Part shown: positions 25,389 to 36,367 of the stretch, in pieces
Layout: every line of letters begins with the position of its first letter
How positions within the stretch are numbered: the first letter of the stretch is position 1
DNA from: Planctomycetota bacterium
GTDB lineage: Bacteria > Planctomycetota > B15-G4
Reading direction: 5' to 3'
DNA: 47,281 nucleotides
Assembly: GCA_029259725.1 (NCBI GenBank)
Contig: JAJDER010000072.1
Location: 1-47,281 of the forward strand
Made by a program: the position numbers and the translations under genes
The notes under the pieces: model-generated
What the model saw: only the letters and a program-made list of their open reading frames with translations
Database searches by the model: none
What the model was told of the DNA's origin: nothing

Positions 25389-26531
25389 ATGCTCGAGACC
25401 ATCTGGGACCTGCTGCGGGACACGGCGCTCTACCTGTTGATCGGCTTCCTGGTGGCCGGACTGCTGGCGACGGTGCTCGACGGCTCGGCCCTCGTGGCCG
25501 CGCTGCGCGTCCGCGGTGGCCGCTCGGTCTGGCTCGCGACCCTGATCGGGATCCCGCTGCCGCTCTGCTCGTGCTCGGTGCTGCCGACCGCGGTGGCCCT
25601 GCGCCGCGGCGGCGCCGATCGCGGGGCGACGCTCGCGTTCCTGGTCTCGACGCCCGAGACGAGCGTGACCTCGATCCTGCTCACCTATGGCCTGCTCGGG
25701 CCCGTGATGGCCATCGCGCGTCCGGTGGCCGCGGCGGCCACGGCGTTGATCGCCGGCTTCACCGAGAATGCGCTGGGCGCCCCTGACCCGGAGTCCGACG
25801 AGGTCCGGTCCCGCGCCCGGTCCCGCGCCGCGGCAGGCGAGGACGCGGCGGCCGACGTGGCCCGATCCGGCGACCCGGCAGCCGACGCGCACGATCCTCC
25901 GGCCGCATCCGCGCACGCCGACTGCTGCGACGCCGACGCCGACGCCGATCCGCTGGCCGAGAACGCCAATCCCCGCAGCCTGCGCGCCGGGCTCCGTTTC
26001 GCCTTCGTGGACCTGTTCGACGACGTCTTCGGCTGGGTCGTGATCGGCATCCTGTTCGCCGCGGCGCTGCAGGTCTTCGTGCCCACCGACTCGCTGGCCT
26101 TCGTGTTCGACGCGCCGCTCGCCTCGATGCTGCTCATGGTCGTCATCGGGGTGCCGCTCTACGTGTGCGCGGAGGCCTCGACGCCGATCGCCGCGGCGCT
26201 GGTGGCCCAGGGGCTCTCGCCGGGAGCCGCGTTGGTGCTTCTGCTCGTGGGCCCGGCCACGAACATCGGTGCCGTCGGCGTGCTGCACGCGCTGCTCGGG
26301 CGGCGTTCGGTCGTCGTCTACCTGGCCACGATCGTCGTCGTGGCGGTGGTGCTCGGGCTGGCCCTGGACGCGATCCTCGGCGCCGGTGCGGTGCAACTCG
26401 GCACCGCCGGGGCCGACGAGCCCTTCGTGCCCGGCGCGCTGCTCGACCTGGGAGGGGTGGTCTTCCTGGCCCTGGGCGTGGCGACCCTCTGGCGCTGGCG
26501 TGCTCGTCGGGCGGTGGCGCGGCCGGCCTGA
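25389..26531 (+). CDS. Permease of the SO_0444-type Cu/Zn efflux family
   Basis: 380 residues, two bundles of membrane helices joined by a hydrophilic loop. The first bundle carries PLPLCSCSVLPTAVALRRGGA (Cys60 and Cys62 on the presumed metal path; quoted in part, PLCSCSVLP) and LVSTPETSVTSILLTYGLLGP. The loop (about 131-196) is low-complexity and contains a HADCCDADADAD cluster, likely to collect metal. The second bundle has LMVVIGVPLYVCAEASTPIAA (in part, YVCAEASTPIAA) and LVGPATNIGAVGVL. Members of this family export copper or zinc. GGAGACG overlaps the ATG region and sets the start. With the alpha5-site repressor next door, Zn(II) is the best guess at substrate; copper remains possible. 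Confidence 0.9.
   Translation: MLETIWDLLRDTALYLLIGFLVAGLLATVLDGSALVAALRVRGGRSVWLATLIGIPLPLCSCSVLPTAVALRRGGADRGATLAFLVSTPETSVTSILLTYGLLGPVMAIARPVAAAATALIAGFTENALGAPDPESDEVRSRARSRAAAGEDAAADVARSGDPAADAHDPPAASAHADCCDADADADPLAENANPRSLRAGLRFAFVDLFDDVFGWVVIGILFAAALQVFVPTDSLAFVFDAPLASMLLMVVIGVPLYVCAEASTPIAAALVAQGLSPGAALVLLLVGPATNIGAVGVLHALLGRRSVVVYLATIVVVAVVLGLALDAILGAGAVQLGTAGADEPFVPGALLDLGGVVFLALGVATLWRWRARRAVARPA
25805..25828 (+). repeat. 12-bp perfect tandem pair in the permease loop
   Basis: ccggtcccgcgc is duplicated exactly and encodes part of the hydrophilic loop between the two membrane bundles. Confidence 0.85.
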
Positions 26532-26863
26532 CGGAACGCCCTTCCGGTTTCGCGCGCCCTCGCCCCGATCTCACGAAAGGGCTGTCCGGCGCCGTAATCG
26601 TCCATGAACGGGCGGTTCTGGTCGCGCGAAATGTCGGTGAAGATCGATTGGACCCCTCCCTGCCCGCGCGATTCTCGCGTACGCTCAGCGACCCGGGCAG
26701 TAGGGGTTGGGCGTCTCCCCGCCACGCGTGCCGTGCGAGCACGCGGGCAGCGCCCCGACCTCGCCTGGGGTCCATCGTGGGGGGTGCGCTCTCGCCTGAG
26801 GGCAGGGCCGAAGTCCACCGATGGCCGTTCCAGCGTGCGTGACCTTCTCCAGGAGAGACACAG
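26532..26863. other. 332-bp intergenic stretch; weak hairpin only
   Basis: CGGAA (26532-26536) pairs with TTCCG (26542-26546) around 5 bases and is followed by gttt, a weak terminator candidate just after the permease stop. A short GCGTGC/GCACGC hairpin lies near 26725. The stretch must hold the promoter of the lamin-tail gene, but I see no convincing -10/-35 pair. An 87-codon plus-strand frame (26604-26867) has Arg/Pro-biased composition and is not supported. Confidence 0.4.
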
Positions 26864-28021
26864 ATGACCTTCCGTAACCCGATCGTCGCCGGGCTGAGCG
26901 CTACCGCGCTGCTGGCGACCACGGCCTTCGCCGGCGGCGGCGGCGTCGATGCCCCGCGCAACATCCTGATCAACGAACTCTGCGTGACACCGACGGCCAA
27001 CGAGTTCGTCGAGCTCTACAACGCGAGCAATGACGTCGTCGATCTGACCAACTACTACCTCAACGACGCGACCTTCTCGGGTGGCGATCAGTACTACTAC
27101 CACATCGTGGATGGTGGCGGCGGCACGGCGGGTGGCGGCGGTTTCGGTGACTTCGTCGCGCGCTTCCCGGCCGGCACGCTGATCAGCCCCGGCCAGGTCC
27201 TGGTCGTCTCCATGTCCGGTAGCGACGGCTTCTTCGGCGCCTACGGCAAGCTCCCGGACCTCGAACTCTGGGATGACGCGGGCGCCGTGGACGGTGTGCC
27301 GCAGATGCTCGAGGCCACGCCGGGCTCGATCGGCGGCCAGGGCGGCCTGACCAACGGTGGCGAGTTCTGCAACCTGTTCTACTGGGACGGTGCGTCCGAC
27401 CTCGTCGTCGACATCGACTACACCGTGTGGGGTGACAAGGTCGAGGCCGTGGACAAGACCGGGATCGCCAAGGACGGTCCGGACGGCGACTCCGACACCA
27501 CGACCTACGCGGACGACACCGCCATCGTCGACCAGGAAGTCGTGGCGGGGAGCGCCCACAGCAGCGGCGACAGCTTCACGCGTGTCACCCTCAGCGAGGG
27601 CACCGAGACGAACAGCGGTGGCAACGGTCAGGGCGGCCACGACGAGACCAGCGAGAACGCCACGTTCACCTGGGCCAACGACACGGCCAGCCCCTGTGCG
27701 CTGAACGCCGGCCAGCTCACCTGCCACGTCACGCCGAACACGGCGGGTGCGGTCACCCTCGACATCAACGGTGCGACGGCCAGCTCCAGCGTGTTGCTGC
27801 TCGTCAGCGCCAACGCGGGTCAGTCCTTCCCGACCCAGTGCCCCGGTGAGGGCGTCGGCATGGATCTGGTGGGTGGCTTCGTGATCGGGCTCGTCAGCGA
27901 CGGGCTCGGCTCGATCAGCGTCGGCGACAGCATGCCGGCCGGCCTGCCCGACATCTACATCCAGGCCGTCGATGTCTCGGCCTGCCGCCTCAGCAACACC
28001 AGCGTGGTCAACACCCTCTAG
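26864..28021 (+). CDS. Secreted lamin-tail-domain protein
   Basis: 385 residues with a signal peptide (about 1-23, ending TTAFA). Residues about 32-200 fit a lamin-tail domain (LTD): ILINELCVTPTANEFVELYN, then DVVDLTNYYL and LISPGQVLVVSMSG. LTDs in bacteria are extracellular beta-sandwich modules often attached to nucleases or surface proteins; no nuclease motif is present here. The C-terminal ~110 residues contain paired cysteines and a beta-rich region (SSVLLLVSANAGQ, GFVIGLVSDGLGS) and end without a membrane anchor. AGGAGAG is 8 bases before the ATG. A strong hairpin terminator follows the stop. Codon use and Gly content fit a highly expressed exported protein. Confidence 0.8.
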   Translation: MTFRNPIVAGLSATALLATTAFAGGGGVDAPRNILINELCVTPTANEFVELYNASNDVVDLTNYYLNDATFSGGDQYYYHIVDGGGGTAGGGGFGDFVARFPAGTLISPGQVLVVSMSGSDGFFGAYGKLPDLELWDDAGAVDGVPQMLEATPGSIGGQGGLTNGGEFCNLFYWDGASDLVVDIDYTVWGDKVEAVDKTGIAKDGPDGDSDTTTYADDTAIVDQEVVAGSAHSSGDSFTRVTLSEGTETNSGGNGQGGHDETSENATFTWANDTASPCALNAGQLTCHVTPNTAGAVTLDINGATASSSVLLLVSANAGQSFPTQCPGEGVGMDLVGGFVIGLVSDGLGSISVGDSMPAGLPDIYIQAVDVSACRLSNTSVVNTL

Positions 28022-28047
28022 GGTCACGACCTGCGAGCGTTGGACGG

Positions 28048-28076
28048 CGCCCCTCTCCCCGCGCGGGAGGGGGGCG
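28048..28076 (+). terminator. Strong GC hairpin after the lamin-tail gene
   Basis: CGCCCCTCTCCC (28048-28059) pairs with GGGAGGGGGGCG (28065-28076), 12 bp with one G-T wobble and a 5-base loop, 27 bases after the stop codon. The downstream sequence is T-poor (tcgtcgcgttc), so this is a terminator of the GC-rich type at best. Confidence 0.6.
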
Positions 28077-28129
28077 TCGTCGCGTTCAGGGGCCGCTGCT
28101 TGGCGCTCGCCTTGGCACGGTGCGCAGGC

Positions 28130-28135
28130 CACGAT
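28130..28135 (+). promoter_or_regulatory. -10-like box CACGAT, 6 bases before the asd ATG
   Basis: CACGAT, gtcggc, then ATG at 28142. There is no Shine-Dalgarno, and the spacing fits leaderless transcription. The first base departs from the TAnnnT pattern seen at other genes here. Confidence 0.25.
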
Positions 28136-28141
28136 GTCGGC

Positions 28142-29275
28142 ATGACCACCGAGCCCCGCTCCACCGAGCCCCGCTCCGCCGGGGCCTCGCCCGCCGAGGC
28201 TGCGCGCCCGGCCGCCGCGCAGCCGGACAGCGCACGCCTTCCGGTGGCGGTGCTCGGTGCGACCGGACTGGTCGGTCGACGGCTCGTGGCGCGGCTCGCG
28301 CGGCATCCGTGGTTCAAGCCGGCGGCGCTGTTCGCGTCGGAGCGCTCGGCCGGCCGTGCGTACGGCGAGCTCGTGCCGGACGCGGCGAACCTGCCCGCGG
28401 ACACCGCCGCGCTGACCGTGCGCGCGTGCGCGTGGTCGGGCACGGACATGGCGGTCCACGAGACGCTCGTGTTCTCGGCCCTCGGCGCCGATGTCGCGCG
28501 CGAGCTGGAGCCGGCCCTGGCCTCGGCCGGCGCGCTGGTGGTGACCAACGCATCCGCCTTCCGCATGGACCCGCGCGTGCCGCTGGTGGTGCCCGAGGTG
28601 AATCCCGATCACCTTGCGCTGGCGGCGTCGCGACCCTTCGGCCGGGGGGCGATCCTGGCCAACCCGAACTGCTCGACCATCGGGCTGGTGCTCGCGCTGG
28701 CGCCGCTGCACGCGGCCTTCGGCATCCGCCGCGTGCACGTCGTCACGCTGCAGGCGCGCTCGGGTGCGGGGCTCGCGGGCCTGCAGGACGAGACCCTGAC
28801 CGGCGACGTCGTGCCCTTCATCGCCGGCGAGGAGGAGAAGCTCGAGCGCGAGACGGCCAGGATCCTGGGTCTGGACCTGCCCATCTCGGCCGCGTGTCAT
28901 CGCGTCGATGTCACCCACGGCCACACGCTCGCCGTGTCGGTGGAGCTGGAGACCGAGGTGGAGACCGCGGCGCTGGCCCAGGCGTTCGAGGCGTTCGTGG
29001 CGCCCGCCGACGTGGCGGCCCTGCCCAGCGCGCCCCGCCGCGTGATCGAGCTGGTGGCCGAGGCCGATGGTCCGCGCCCGGTCCGGGACGTGGACCGCGG
29101 TGACGGCATGGCCGTGTCCATCGGGCGCTTGCGGCCGTGCCCGATCCTCGGGCATCGCTTCGTGACCCTGTCGCACAACGCCGAGCGCGGCGCGGCGGGG
29201 GGCACGCTGTTGCTGGCCGAGCTGGCTCGCGCGCGCGGGCTGCTGGGTGACCTGCTGGAACGCGGCGACACGTAG
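28142..29275 (+). CDS. asd: Aspartate-semialdehyde dehydrogenase, archaeal/fungal-type subfamily
   Basis: 377 residues. It reduces aspartyl phosphate to aspartate semialdehyde with NADPH, at the branch to lysine/diaminopimelate, threonine and methionine. Seen: the nucleotide-binding VAVLGATGLVGRRL, the catalytic Cys in NPNCSTIGLVLAL, and ISAACHRVDVTHGHT, the version of the second motif found in the archaeal and fungal branch (with the acid-base His in VTHGHT). An N-terminal extension of about 33 residues precedes the fold; its first part is a perfect 15-bp duplication encoding TEPRS twice. No other lysine or threonine biosynthesis gene is nearby. The ATG has no Shine-Dalgarno, and a -10-like box lies 6 bases upstream. 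Confidence 0.93.
   Translation: MTTEPRSTEPRSAGASPAEAARPAAAQPDSARLPVAVLGATGLVGRRLVARLARHPWFKPAALFASERSAGRAYGELVPDAANLPADTAALTVRACAWSGTDMAVHETLVFSALGADVARELEPALASAGALVVTNASAFRMDPRVPLVVPEVNPDHLALAASRPFGRGAILANPNCSTIGLVLALAPLHAAFGIRRVHVVTLQARSGAGLAGLQDETLTGDVVPFIAGEEEKLERETARILGLDLPISAACHRVDVTHGHTLAVSVELETEVETAALAQAFEAFVAPADVAALPSAPRRVIELVAEADGPRPVRDVDRGDGMAVSIGRLRPCPILGHRFVTLSHNAERGAAGGTLLLAELARARGLLGDLLERGDT
28148..28177 (+). repeat. 15-bp perfect tandem pair at the asd N-terminus
   Basis: accgagccccgctcc occurs twice in tandem, encoding TEPRS-TEPRS right after the start, ahead of the nucleotide-binding fold. Confidence 0.9.
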
Positions 29276-29340
29276 GAGGCGCGCGGCAGTTCCGCGCTGC
29301 CACACGGCCTCGTCGCTTTCCCCGCGGCGCCGGCCCCGCC

Positions 29341-29346
29341 TACGAT
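29341..29346 (+). promoter_or_regulatory. -10-like box TACGAT, 6 bases before the HerA-like gene's ATG
   Basis: TACGAT is followed by ggggcc and ATG at 29353. Distance and sequence match the box before the minus-strand gene at 38654 exactly. No good -35 element is seen. Confidence 0.4.
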
Positions 29347-29352
29347 GGGGCC

Positions 29353-31887
<2,535 letters not shown>

Positions 31888-31888
31888 G

Positions 31889-33718
31889 TCAGGGCAGGTA
31901 CAGCGGTGCCTTGACCTGGAGCTTGAGCTTGTACGGTTTCGACGCGACCCCGTCGGTCACGAAGAAGAACGCCGTGTGCTTGCCCACGTCCTGCAACTGC
32001 GGCGTCCAGGAGAGCGTGTTCGTGCCCTGGTCGAACTCGACCTCGGGGACCGCGGCGAAGAGTCCCTTGGTGAAGTCCGGGTTGATGCTGACCTGGTCCC
32101 CGTCGCGGTCCGCCACGAGCAGCGGGATCTCGGTGTCCAGGCCGACCAGCAGGCGTGCCTTCTTGATCGACGAGACCGACGGTGCACGGTTCTTCGGGGA
32201 GACGTCGGGAGGCACGACCTTGAGCTTGTGCCGGTACCTCTTGGCCTGCTTGCCCACGCCGTCGAAGACCGTGAACTTCAGCGCGAGGCCGCCCTTCAGC
32301 TGCTGGTCGTCGACGCTGAAGCTGCGCGTGGCGTCATCCCAGCCGACACCGGCGGGGAGCGGCTCCACCGGTTCGATGACGAGCTCGGCCGTGGGCATGT
32401 CGGTGTCGGAGGCCAGCGTCGGGATGGTCGCCGCCTGGCCCTCGAGCAGCGTGGCCTTGTAGGTGGCGACCCGGGGCTTGCTGTTCGTGATCGCGTCGAG
32501 GTTCGGCGGATCGAACGTGATGCCCGCACCGATGAACCCGTCGCCCGGGAAGTTGGCCACCTCGTCCGCATCGAGGTCCAGGAACACCGCGCCGTCGCGC
32601 CGGATGGCCATCAGCCGCCCCTCGTTCCACTGCAGGTCGGTGAACACTTCGGTGAAGCTCCCGCCGCCCGCGTAGTCCACGAGCGGCGTCTCGGTGAACC
32701 AGCCGTCCTCGTCGTAGACCGTGCCGCTCCCGCGCAGCGCCATCCAGCGGCCGTCGTCGGTGAGCGTGATCGCGCCGTACTCCTGGATGGCCGGGTAGGC
32801 CACGCGCAGCAGCGTGATCGGCGCGCTGGCGGACACGAGGGTCGGCGGCGGAAGGCGCGCGATCACGGCGCCCGGATCGGGCTCGCCGCCGGGGAGCGGC
32901 GGGCTGTCGATGAAGCCGGCGGCGACGACGCCGTCCCGGCGCAGCCCGTAGGCGAGGCCGCTCTCGGCGTCGAAGGCAAGCGCCATCCAGCAGGTGTCGA
33001 TGCTGGACCCGTCGGCCTCGAGTTCCTGGCCCTCTTCGTCCAGCGGCGGGCCGTTGACGCCGGGGCCGCCGACGAAGCGCAGCACGGGCGTGTCGGGATC
33101 GCTGCCGAGGAAGACCGCGCCGTCGGCGCGCAGGGCCACCGCGATGCCGGCCCCGCCCGGTGGATTGCCGACCACGTCGCCCGCCACGTCCGAGAAGAAG
33201 GAGTCCCCGCGATCGAGCTTGACCGTGTCGAGCACGCCGCCGAGGTCCGGGTCCCCGCTGTCGATGAACGTGCTCAGCACGCCGTCGCGGCGCAGGGCCA
33301 CGGCGGTCAGGTCGTAGACATCGAGGGCGATCCAGCCCGGCGACCCGTAGAGCGAGAAGAGCTCCACGAGCTTGGCGCCGTTGCGGAAGAGCTTGCCGTC
33401 GAAGCGCAGCGTGTAGCGGTCTTCGCCCACGGCCGCGAAGTCGACGTAGCGCTGGTACACCCCGTCGCCGCTGCTCGAGGAGTAGAAGATCGTCAGCCCG
33501 CCGGTGGTCAGCGGGTCGAAGCCGCCCGAGTTCCAGACCACGAAGAAGTAGCTGCCGCCGCTGTCGATCTCGAAGTGGCCGGGCAGGTTGTCGAGCAACG
33601 TGCCATTCCAGAAGCACTCACTCTCCTCGGACTGGCCATAGAGGCTCTGGGCCGCGGCGCAGGGCAGCAGCAGCGCGAGTGCGAGCAGCGCGTGCAGGGC
33701 GTGGGTGCGGTCGGTCAT
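31889..33718 (-). CDS. Secreted protein with RCC1-like repeats and C-terminal Ig-like domains
   Basis: 609 residues from ATG 33718, with a signal peptide ending in CAAAQ (about residue 24). The middle has repeated short strands with a common phrase (AVALRRDGVLS, AVALRADGAVF, AYGLRRDGVVA, WMALRGSGTVY, LMAIRRDGAVF) at uneven 50-70-residue spacing, as in RCC1-type propellers. The last ~200 residues read as putative Ig/cadherin-like domains (SDTDMPTAELVIEP, GGLALKFTVFDGVGKQAK, VADRDGDQVSIN, KHTAFFFVTDGVASKPYKL). It is probably an extracellular binding or structural protein. It is convergent with the HerA-like gene (2-bp gap) and divergent from the ACP phosphodiesterase gene. Confidence 0.75.
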   Translation of the reverse strand: MTDRTHALHALLALALLLPCAAAQSLYGQSEESECFWNGTLLDNLPGHFEIDSGGSYFFVVWNSGGFDPLTTGGLTIFYSSSSGDGVYQRYVDFAAVGEDRYTLRFDGKLFRNGAKLVELFSLYGSPGWIALDVYDLTAVALRRDGVLSTFIDSGDPDLGGVLDTVKLDRGDSFFSDVAGDVVGNPPGGAGIAVALRADGAVFLGSDPDTPVLRFVGGPGVNGPPLDEEGQELEADGSSIDTCWMALAFDAESGLAYGLRRDGVVAAGFIDSPPLPGGEPDPGAVIARLPPPTLVSASAPITLLRVAYPAIQEYGAITLTDDGRWMALRGSGTVYDEDGWFTETPLVDYAGGGSFTEVFTDLQWNEGRLMAIRRDGAVFLDLDADEVANFPGDGFIGAGITFDPPNLDAITNSKPRVATYKATLLEGQAATIPTLASDTDMPTAELVIEPVEPLPAGVGWDDATRSFSVDDQQLKGGLALKFTVFDGVGKQAKRYRHKLKVVPPDVSPKNRAPSVSSIKKARLLVGLDTEIPLLVADRDGDQVSINPDFTKGLFAAVPEVEFDQGTNTLSWTPQLQDVGKHTAFFFVTDGVASKPYKLKLQVKAPLYLP

Positions 33719-33847
33719 CTGCCTGAGTGTTCCACCCGCTCGGGGTGGCGGCAAATCGTCCGCGACGGAGGGATGGCCCGGCGGGTCCCGGAGGGGCAGC
33801 AGGCTTCCCGGAGACGCCCCCTGCGGCGAAGCGGCACAATCGCCCGT

Positions 33848-34636
33848 GTGAACTACCTCGCCCACCTGCACCTGGCCCATCTGCACCCGGGGCCTGAGTA
33901 CCCGAGGCCTCCGTACCCGGGGCCTCTGCGGCCGGTGCCTCTGCAGCCAGTACCCGCGCAGCCCATGCCCCGGCGCCCAACGCACCCGCAACCCGGCGGC
34001 CGCGACTCGGGTCTGATCGTCGGTGCGCTGCTGGGCGACTTCATGCGCGGCGTGGATCCCGCCGGGTTGCCCGACGATCTCGCGGCAGGCCTCGCGCTGC
34101 ACCGGCGGGTGGATCGCTTCGCGGACGCGCACGAGGCGTTCCGGCATTCGCGGCGTGCCCTGTTCTCCGACGTCGGGCACTGGGCCGGCGTGGTCGTCGA
34201 CGTCGTCTATGACCATGTCCTCGCCCGCGACTGGGATCGCTGGCACGACGAGCCGCTGCCCGTGTTCACCTCCCGTGCGTTCGAGGCCTTCGCGGCCCGC
34301 GACGTCGAGCTTCCCGAGCCGCTTCAGCGTGCCTGGCGGAGGATGCGGGAGATCGACCTGCTCGGCTCCTACACCGAGCTCGACGGTGCGCTCGTGGCAT
34401 TGCGACGTACGGTGCGGTCGAGCAAGCACGCCGCGCGCATGCACCGGCTCGAGCCCGCCGTGACCGCGTGCCTGGCCGGACTCTCCGCTGACTTCGAGGT
34501 CTTCTATCCCGAACTCTGCGCGCACGTCGCACACGGCGCAGACGGCGCACATGGCGAGGGACGCGCGCGCAGTGAGGGAGGCGGGCACGACACGAGCCAC
34601 GCCGCCGTGCCGCCGGGATCCGGAGAACCGGGATAG
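33848..34636 (+). CDS. acpH: Acyl carrier protein phosphodiesterase (AcpH-like), with a repeat insertion
   Basis: 262 residues, GTG start. The family removes the phosphopantetheine arm from holo-ACP. It matches AcpH at both ends of the fold: VNYLAHLHLAHL at the N-terminus (metal-binding His cluster), then GALLGDFMRG, GLALHRRVDRFAD, and later VVVDVVYDHVLARDWDRW with the late Asp-His pair. In E. coli the first two motifs are a few residues apart. Here about 40 Pro-rich residues made by seven 15-bp repeats separate them. The C-terminal ~30 residues are also low-complexity. There is no Shine-Dalgarno; CACAAT lies 7 bases before the GTG. The radical SAM gene follows after 20 bp and may be co-transcribed. 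Confidence 0.88.
   Translation: MNYLAHLHLAHLHPGPEYPRPPYPGPLRPVPLQPVPAQPMPRRPTHPQPGGRDSGLIVGALLGDFMRGVDPAGLPDDLAAGLALHRRVDRFADAHEAFRHSRRALFSDVGHWAGVVVDVVYDHVLARDWDRWHDEPLPVFTSRAFEAFAARDVELPEPLQRAWRRMREIDLLGSYTELDGALVALRRTVRSSKHAARMHRLEPAVTACLAGLSADFEVFYPELCAHVAHGADGAHGEGRARSEGGGHDTSHAAVPPGSGEPG
33881..33985 (+). repeat. 15-bp tandem repeat, 7 diverging copies, inside the AcpH-like gene
   Basis: Units start every 15 bases from 33881, for example ctgcacccggggcct and ccgtacccggggcct. They encode 5-residue Pro-rich steps (LHPGP, EYPRP, PYPGP, LRPVP, LQPVP, AQPMP) between two conserved motifs. Divergence grows toward the 3' end. Confidence 0.92.
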
Positions 34637-34656
34637 ACTCGGGGTGAGGCCCCCCG

Positions 34657-36222
34657 ATGCGCGTCCTGCTGATCCTTCCCAACTTCGACGCGCCCCTCGG
34701 CGTGTCCGTGGGCCTGTCCTACATCGCGGCCAGCCTGCGCCGCGGCGGGCACGAGGTCGAAGCGCTGCACATCTGCGAGCAGCTCGGCGCGCCCTGGGAA
34801 CTCGACCGCGTCGCGGGCGAGGTCGCCGAGTTCGCGCCGGGGCTGGTGGGCATCTCGACCGGTTTCAACCACTACCCCGAGATGGCGGCGCTGGCGGCGC
34901 GCATCGAGACCGATCTGTGCACGTCAGTGGTGCTCGGCGGCATCCACCCGACGCTCAACGCACCCGCGGTCATGGCCGAGAACCCGTCGCTCTCGTTCCT
35001 CAACGTGGGCGAGGGCGAGGCGTCGATGTTGGAGCTGGCCCACGCACTCGAGCACGGCGGCGACGTCACGACCATCGCGAACATCCACGCACGCGTGGAC
35101 GGCGTGGTGCACACCAACGCGCCGCGCCCGTTCTCGTCGCTGCACGACCTGCCGCCGATGGACACGTCGATCTGGGACTTCCAACGCATCACCGACCTGC
35201 GCCGCGGCTGGATCAACGTGTCGGCCCAGCGCGGGTGCCCGTGGCGCTGCAGCTACTGTCACAACAACGGAGAGGCCAGGCTCTTCGCGCAGGCGCTCGA
35301 GCGACCCGGAGCGAGCAACGCCGAGCTGGGCTTCCTGCGCTATCGCCCCGTGGACGCGATGATCGAGGAGCTGGTCGGACTGCGCGACACCTATCGCATG
35401 CACGCCTTCTCGTTCATCGACGACACGTTCACGATGAACCCCGCCTGGGTGACCGGGTTCCTGCGGCGCTATCGCGATGAGGTCGCCGTGCCCTTCGTAT
35501 GCAACACGGCCGCGGTCAACCTGGATCAGGAGCTGGTGGAGGCCCTGGCCGACGCGGGTTGCCACCTGGTGCGCATGGGCGTCGAGTCGGGCAGCGATCG
35601 GCTGCGCAGCCGCCTGATGCAGCGTCCCTTCCCCGAGTCGCGCCTGCGTTGGGCCTTCGAGGCGGTGCAGGCCGCCGGCATGCACGCGCTGGCCTTCAAC
35701 ATGATCGGCAACGTGGGCGAGACGCGCGACGAGACCCTGGAGACCTTCCGCTTCAACGCCCTGCTGCAGCCCAGCTCGATGAAGCTGAGCCTGGCGCATC
35801 CCTATCCGGGCACCGACTACCACGACACGGCCTCCGATCAGGGCGCGATCGACCCCGCGCGCCGCACGCACAACTTCATCGATGCCTCGGTGCTACGCCG
35901 TGACGCCGACGAGGCGCTCTGGCTCGACAAGGTGGCCACCTTCTACTTCTGCTACGTGAACAGGGAGATGACGGGTGCGGCGACCGCCGGTTACGCGCGC
36001 TTCGTGGACGATCTCGAGGCCCTGGGCGCCGAGGGCTGGCGCGACGCCGAGATCCGCGCCGGCCTGTGGGCGCGGCACGACGCGCTCTCGGCGAGCCTGC
36101 AGGAGCACGGTGTGATGCACTACACGGCGCCCTTCCCGGAGCGACCGGACATCGTGGTCTCGGGGCTCGACGTCGCCCGGGGCGCGCAGATCATCGAGCG
36201 GGTGGTGGCCGAGCCGCACTGA
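34657..36222 (+). CDS. B12-binding-domain radical SAM protein
   Basis: 521 residues. The N-terminal ~150 form a cobalamin-binding-like Rossmann domain (MRVLLILPNFDAPLGVSVGL, LVGISTGFNHYPEM, VVLGGIHPTLNAPAV) without a classical DxHxxG. The radical SAM core carries Cys194, Cys198 and Cys201 in CPWRCSYC, the cysteines that bind the 4Fe-4S cluster that cleaves SAM. GVESGSDRLR and FNMIGNVGETRDETLETF are typical of the BchE-like class. Known relatives carry out methylations or cyclisations in pigment, hopanoid or natural-product pathways. The substrate here cannot be read from sequence or context. A GGGGTGAGG precedes the ATG. Confidence 0.92.
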   Translation: MRVLLILPNFDAPLGVSVGLSYIAASLRRGGHEVEALHICEQLGAPWELDRVAGEVAEFAPGLVGISTGFNHYPEMAALAARIETDLCTSVVLGGIHPTLNAPAVMAENPSLSFLNVGEGEASMLELAHALEHGGDVTTIANIHARVDGVVHTNAPRPFSSLHDLPPMDTSIWDFQRITDLRRGWINVSAQRGCPWRCSYCHNNGEARLFAQALERPGASNAELGFLRYRPVDAMIEELVGLRDTYRMHAFSFIDDTFTMNPAWVTGFLRRYRDEVAVPFVCNTAAVNLDQELVEALADAGCHLVRMGVESGSDRLRSRLMQRPFPESRLRWAFEAVQAAGMHALAFNMIGNVGETRDETLETFRFNALLQPSSMKLSLAHPYPGTDYHDTASDQGAIDPARRTHNFIDASVLRRDADEALWLDKVATFYFCYVNREMTGAATAGYARFVDDLEALGAEGWRDAEIRAGLWARHDALSASLQEHGVMHYTAPFPERPDIVVSGLDVARGAQIIERVVAEPH

Positions 36223-36367
36223 CCGCCCCGCGGAGGCCCCTTCTCCGGCACTTTCGTGTCCGGCTCGCACTCGCCCGAGGATTGCTCTATACCGTCGCGG
36301 TCACCTCGGCCCTCGTGCACCCTCGGGCCCGGCGACGCCCGCGACACCCTCCTTCGGGATATCCACG

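Noticed and set aside
26604..26867. An 87-codon frame upstream of the lamin-tail gene
   Set aside because: Biased composition, no Shine-Dalgarno and overlap with the real ATG and its ribosome site.
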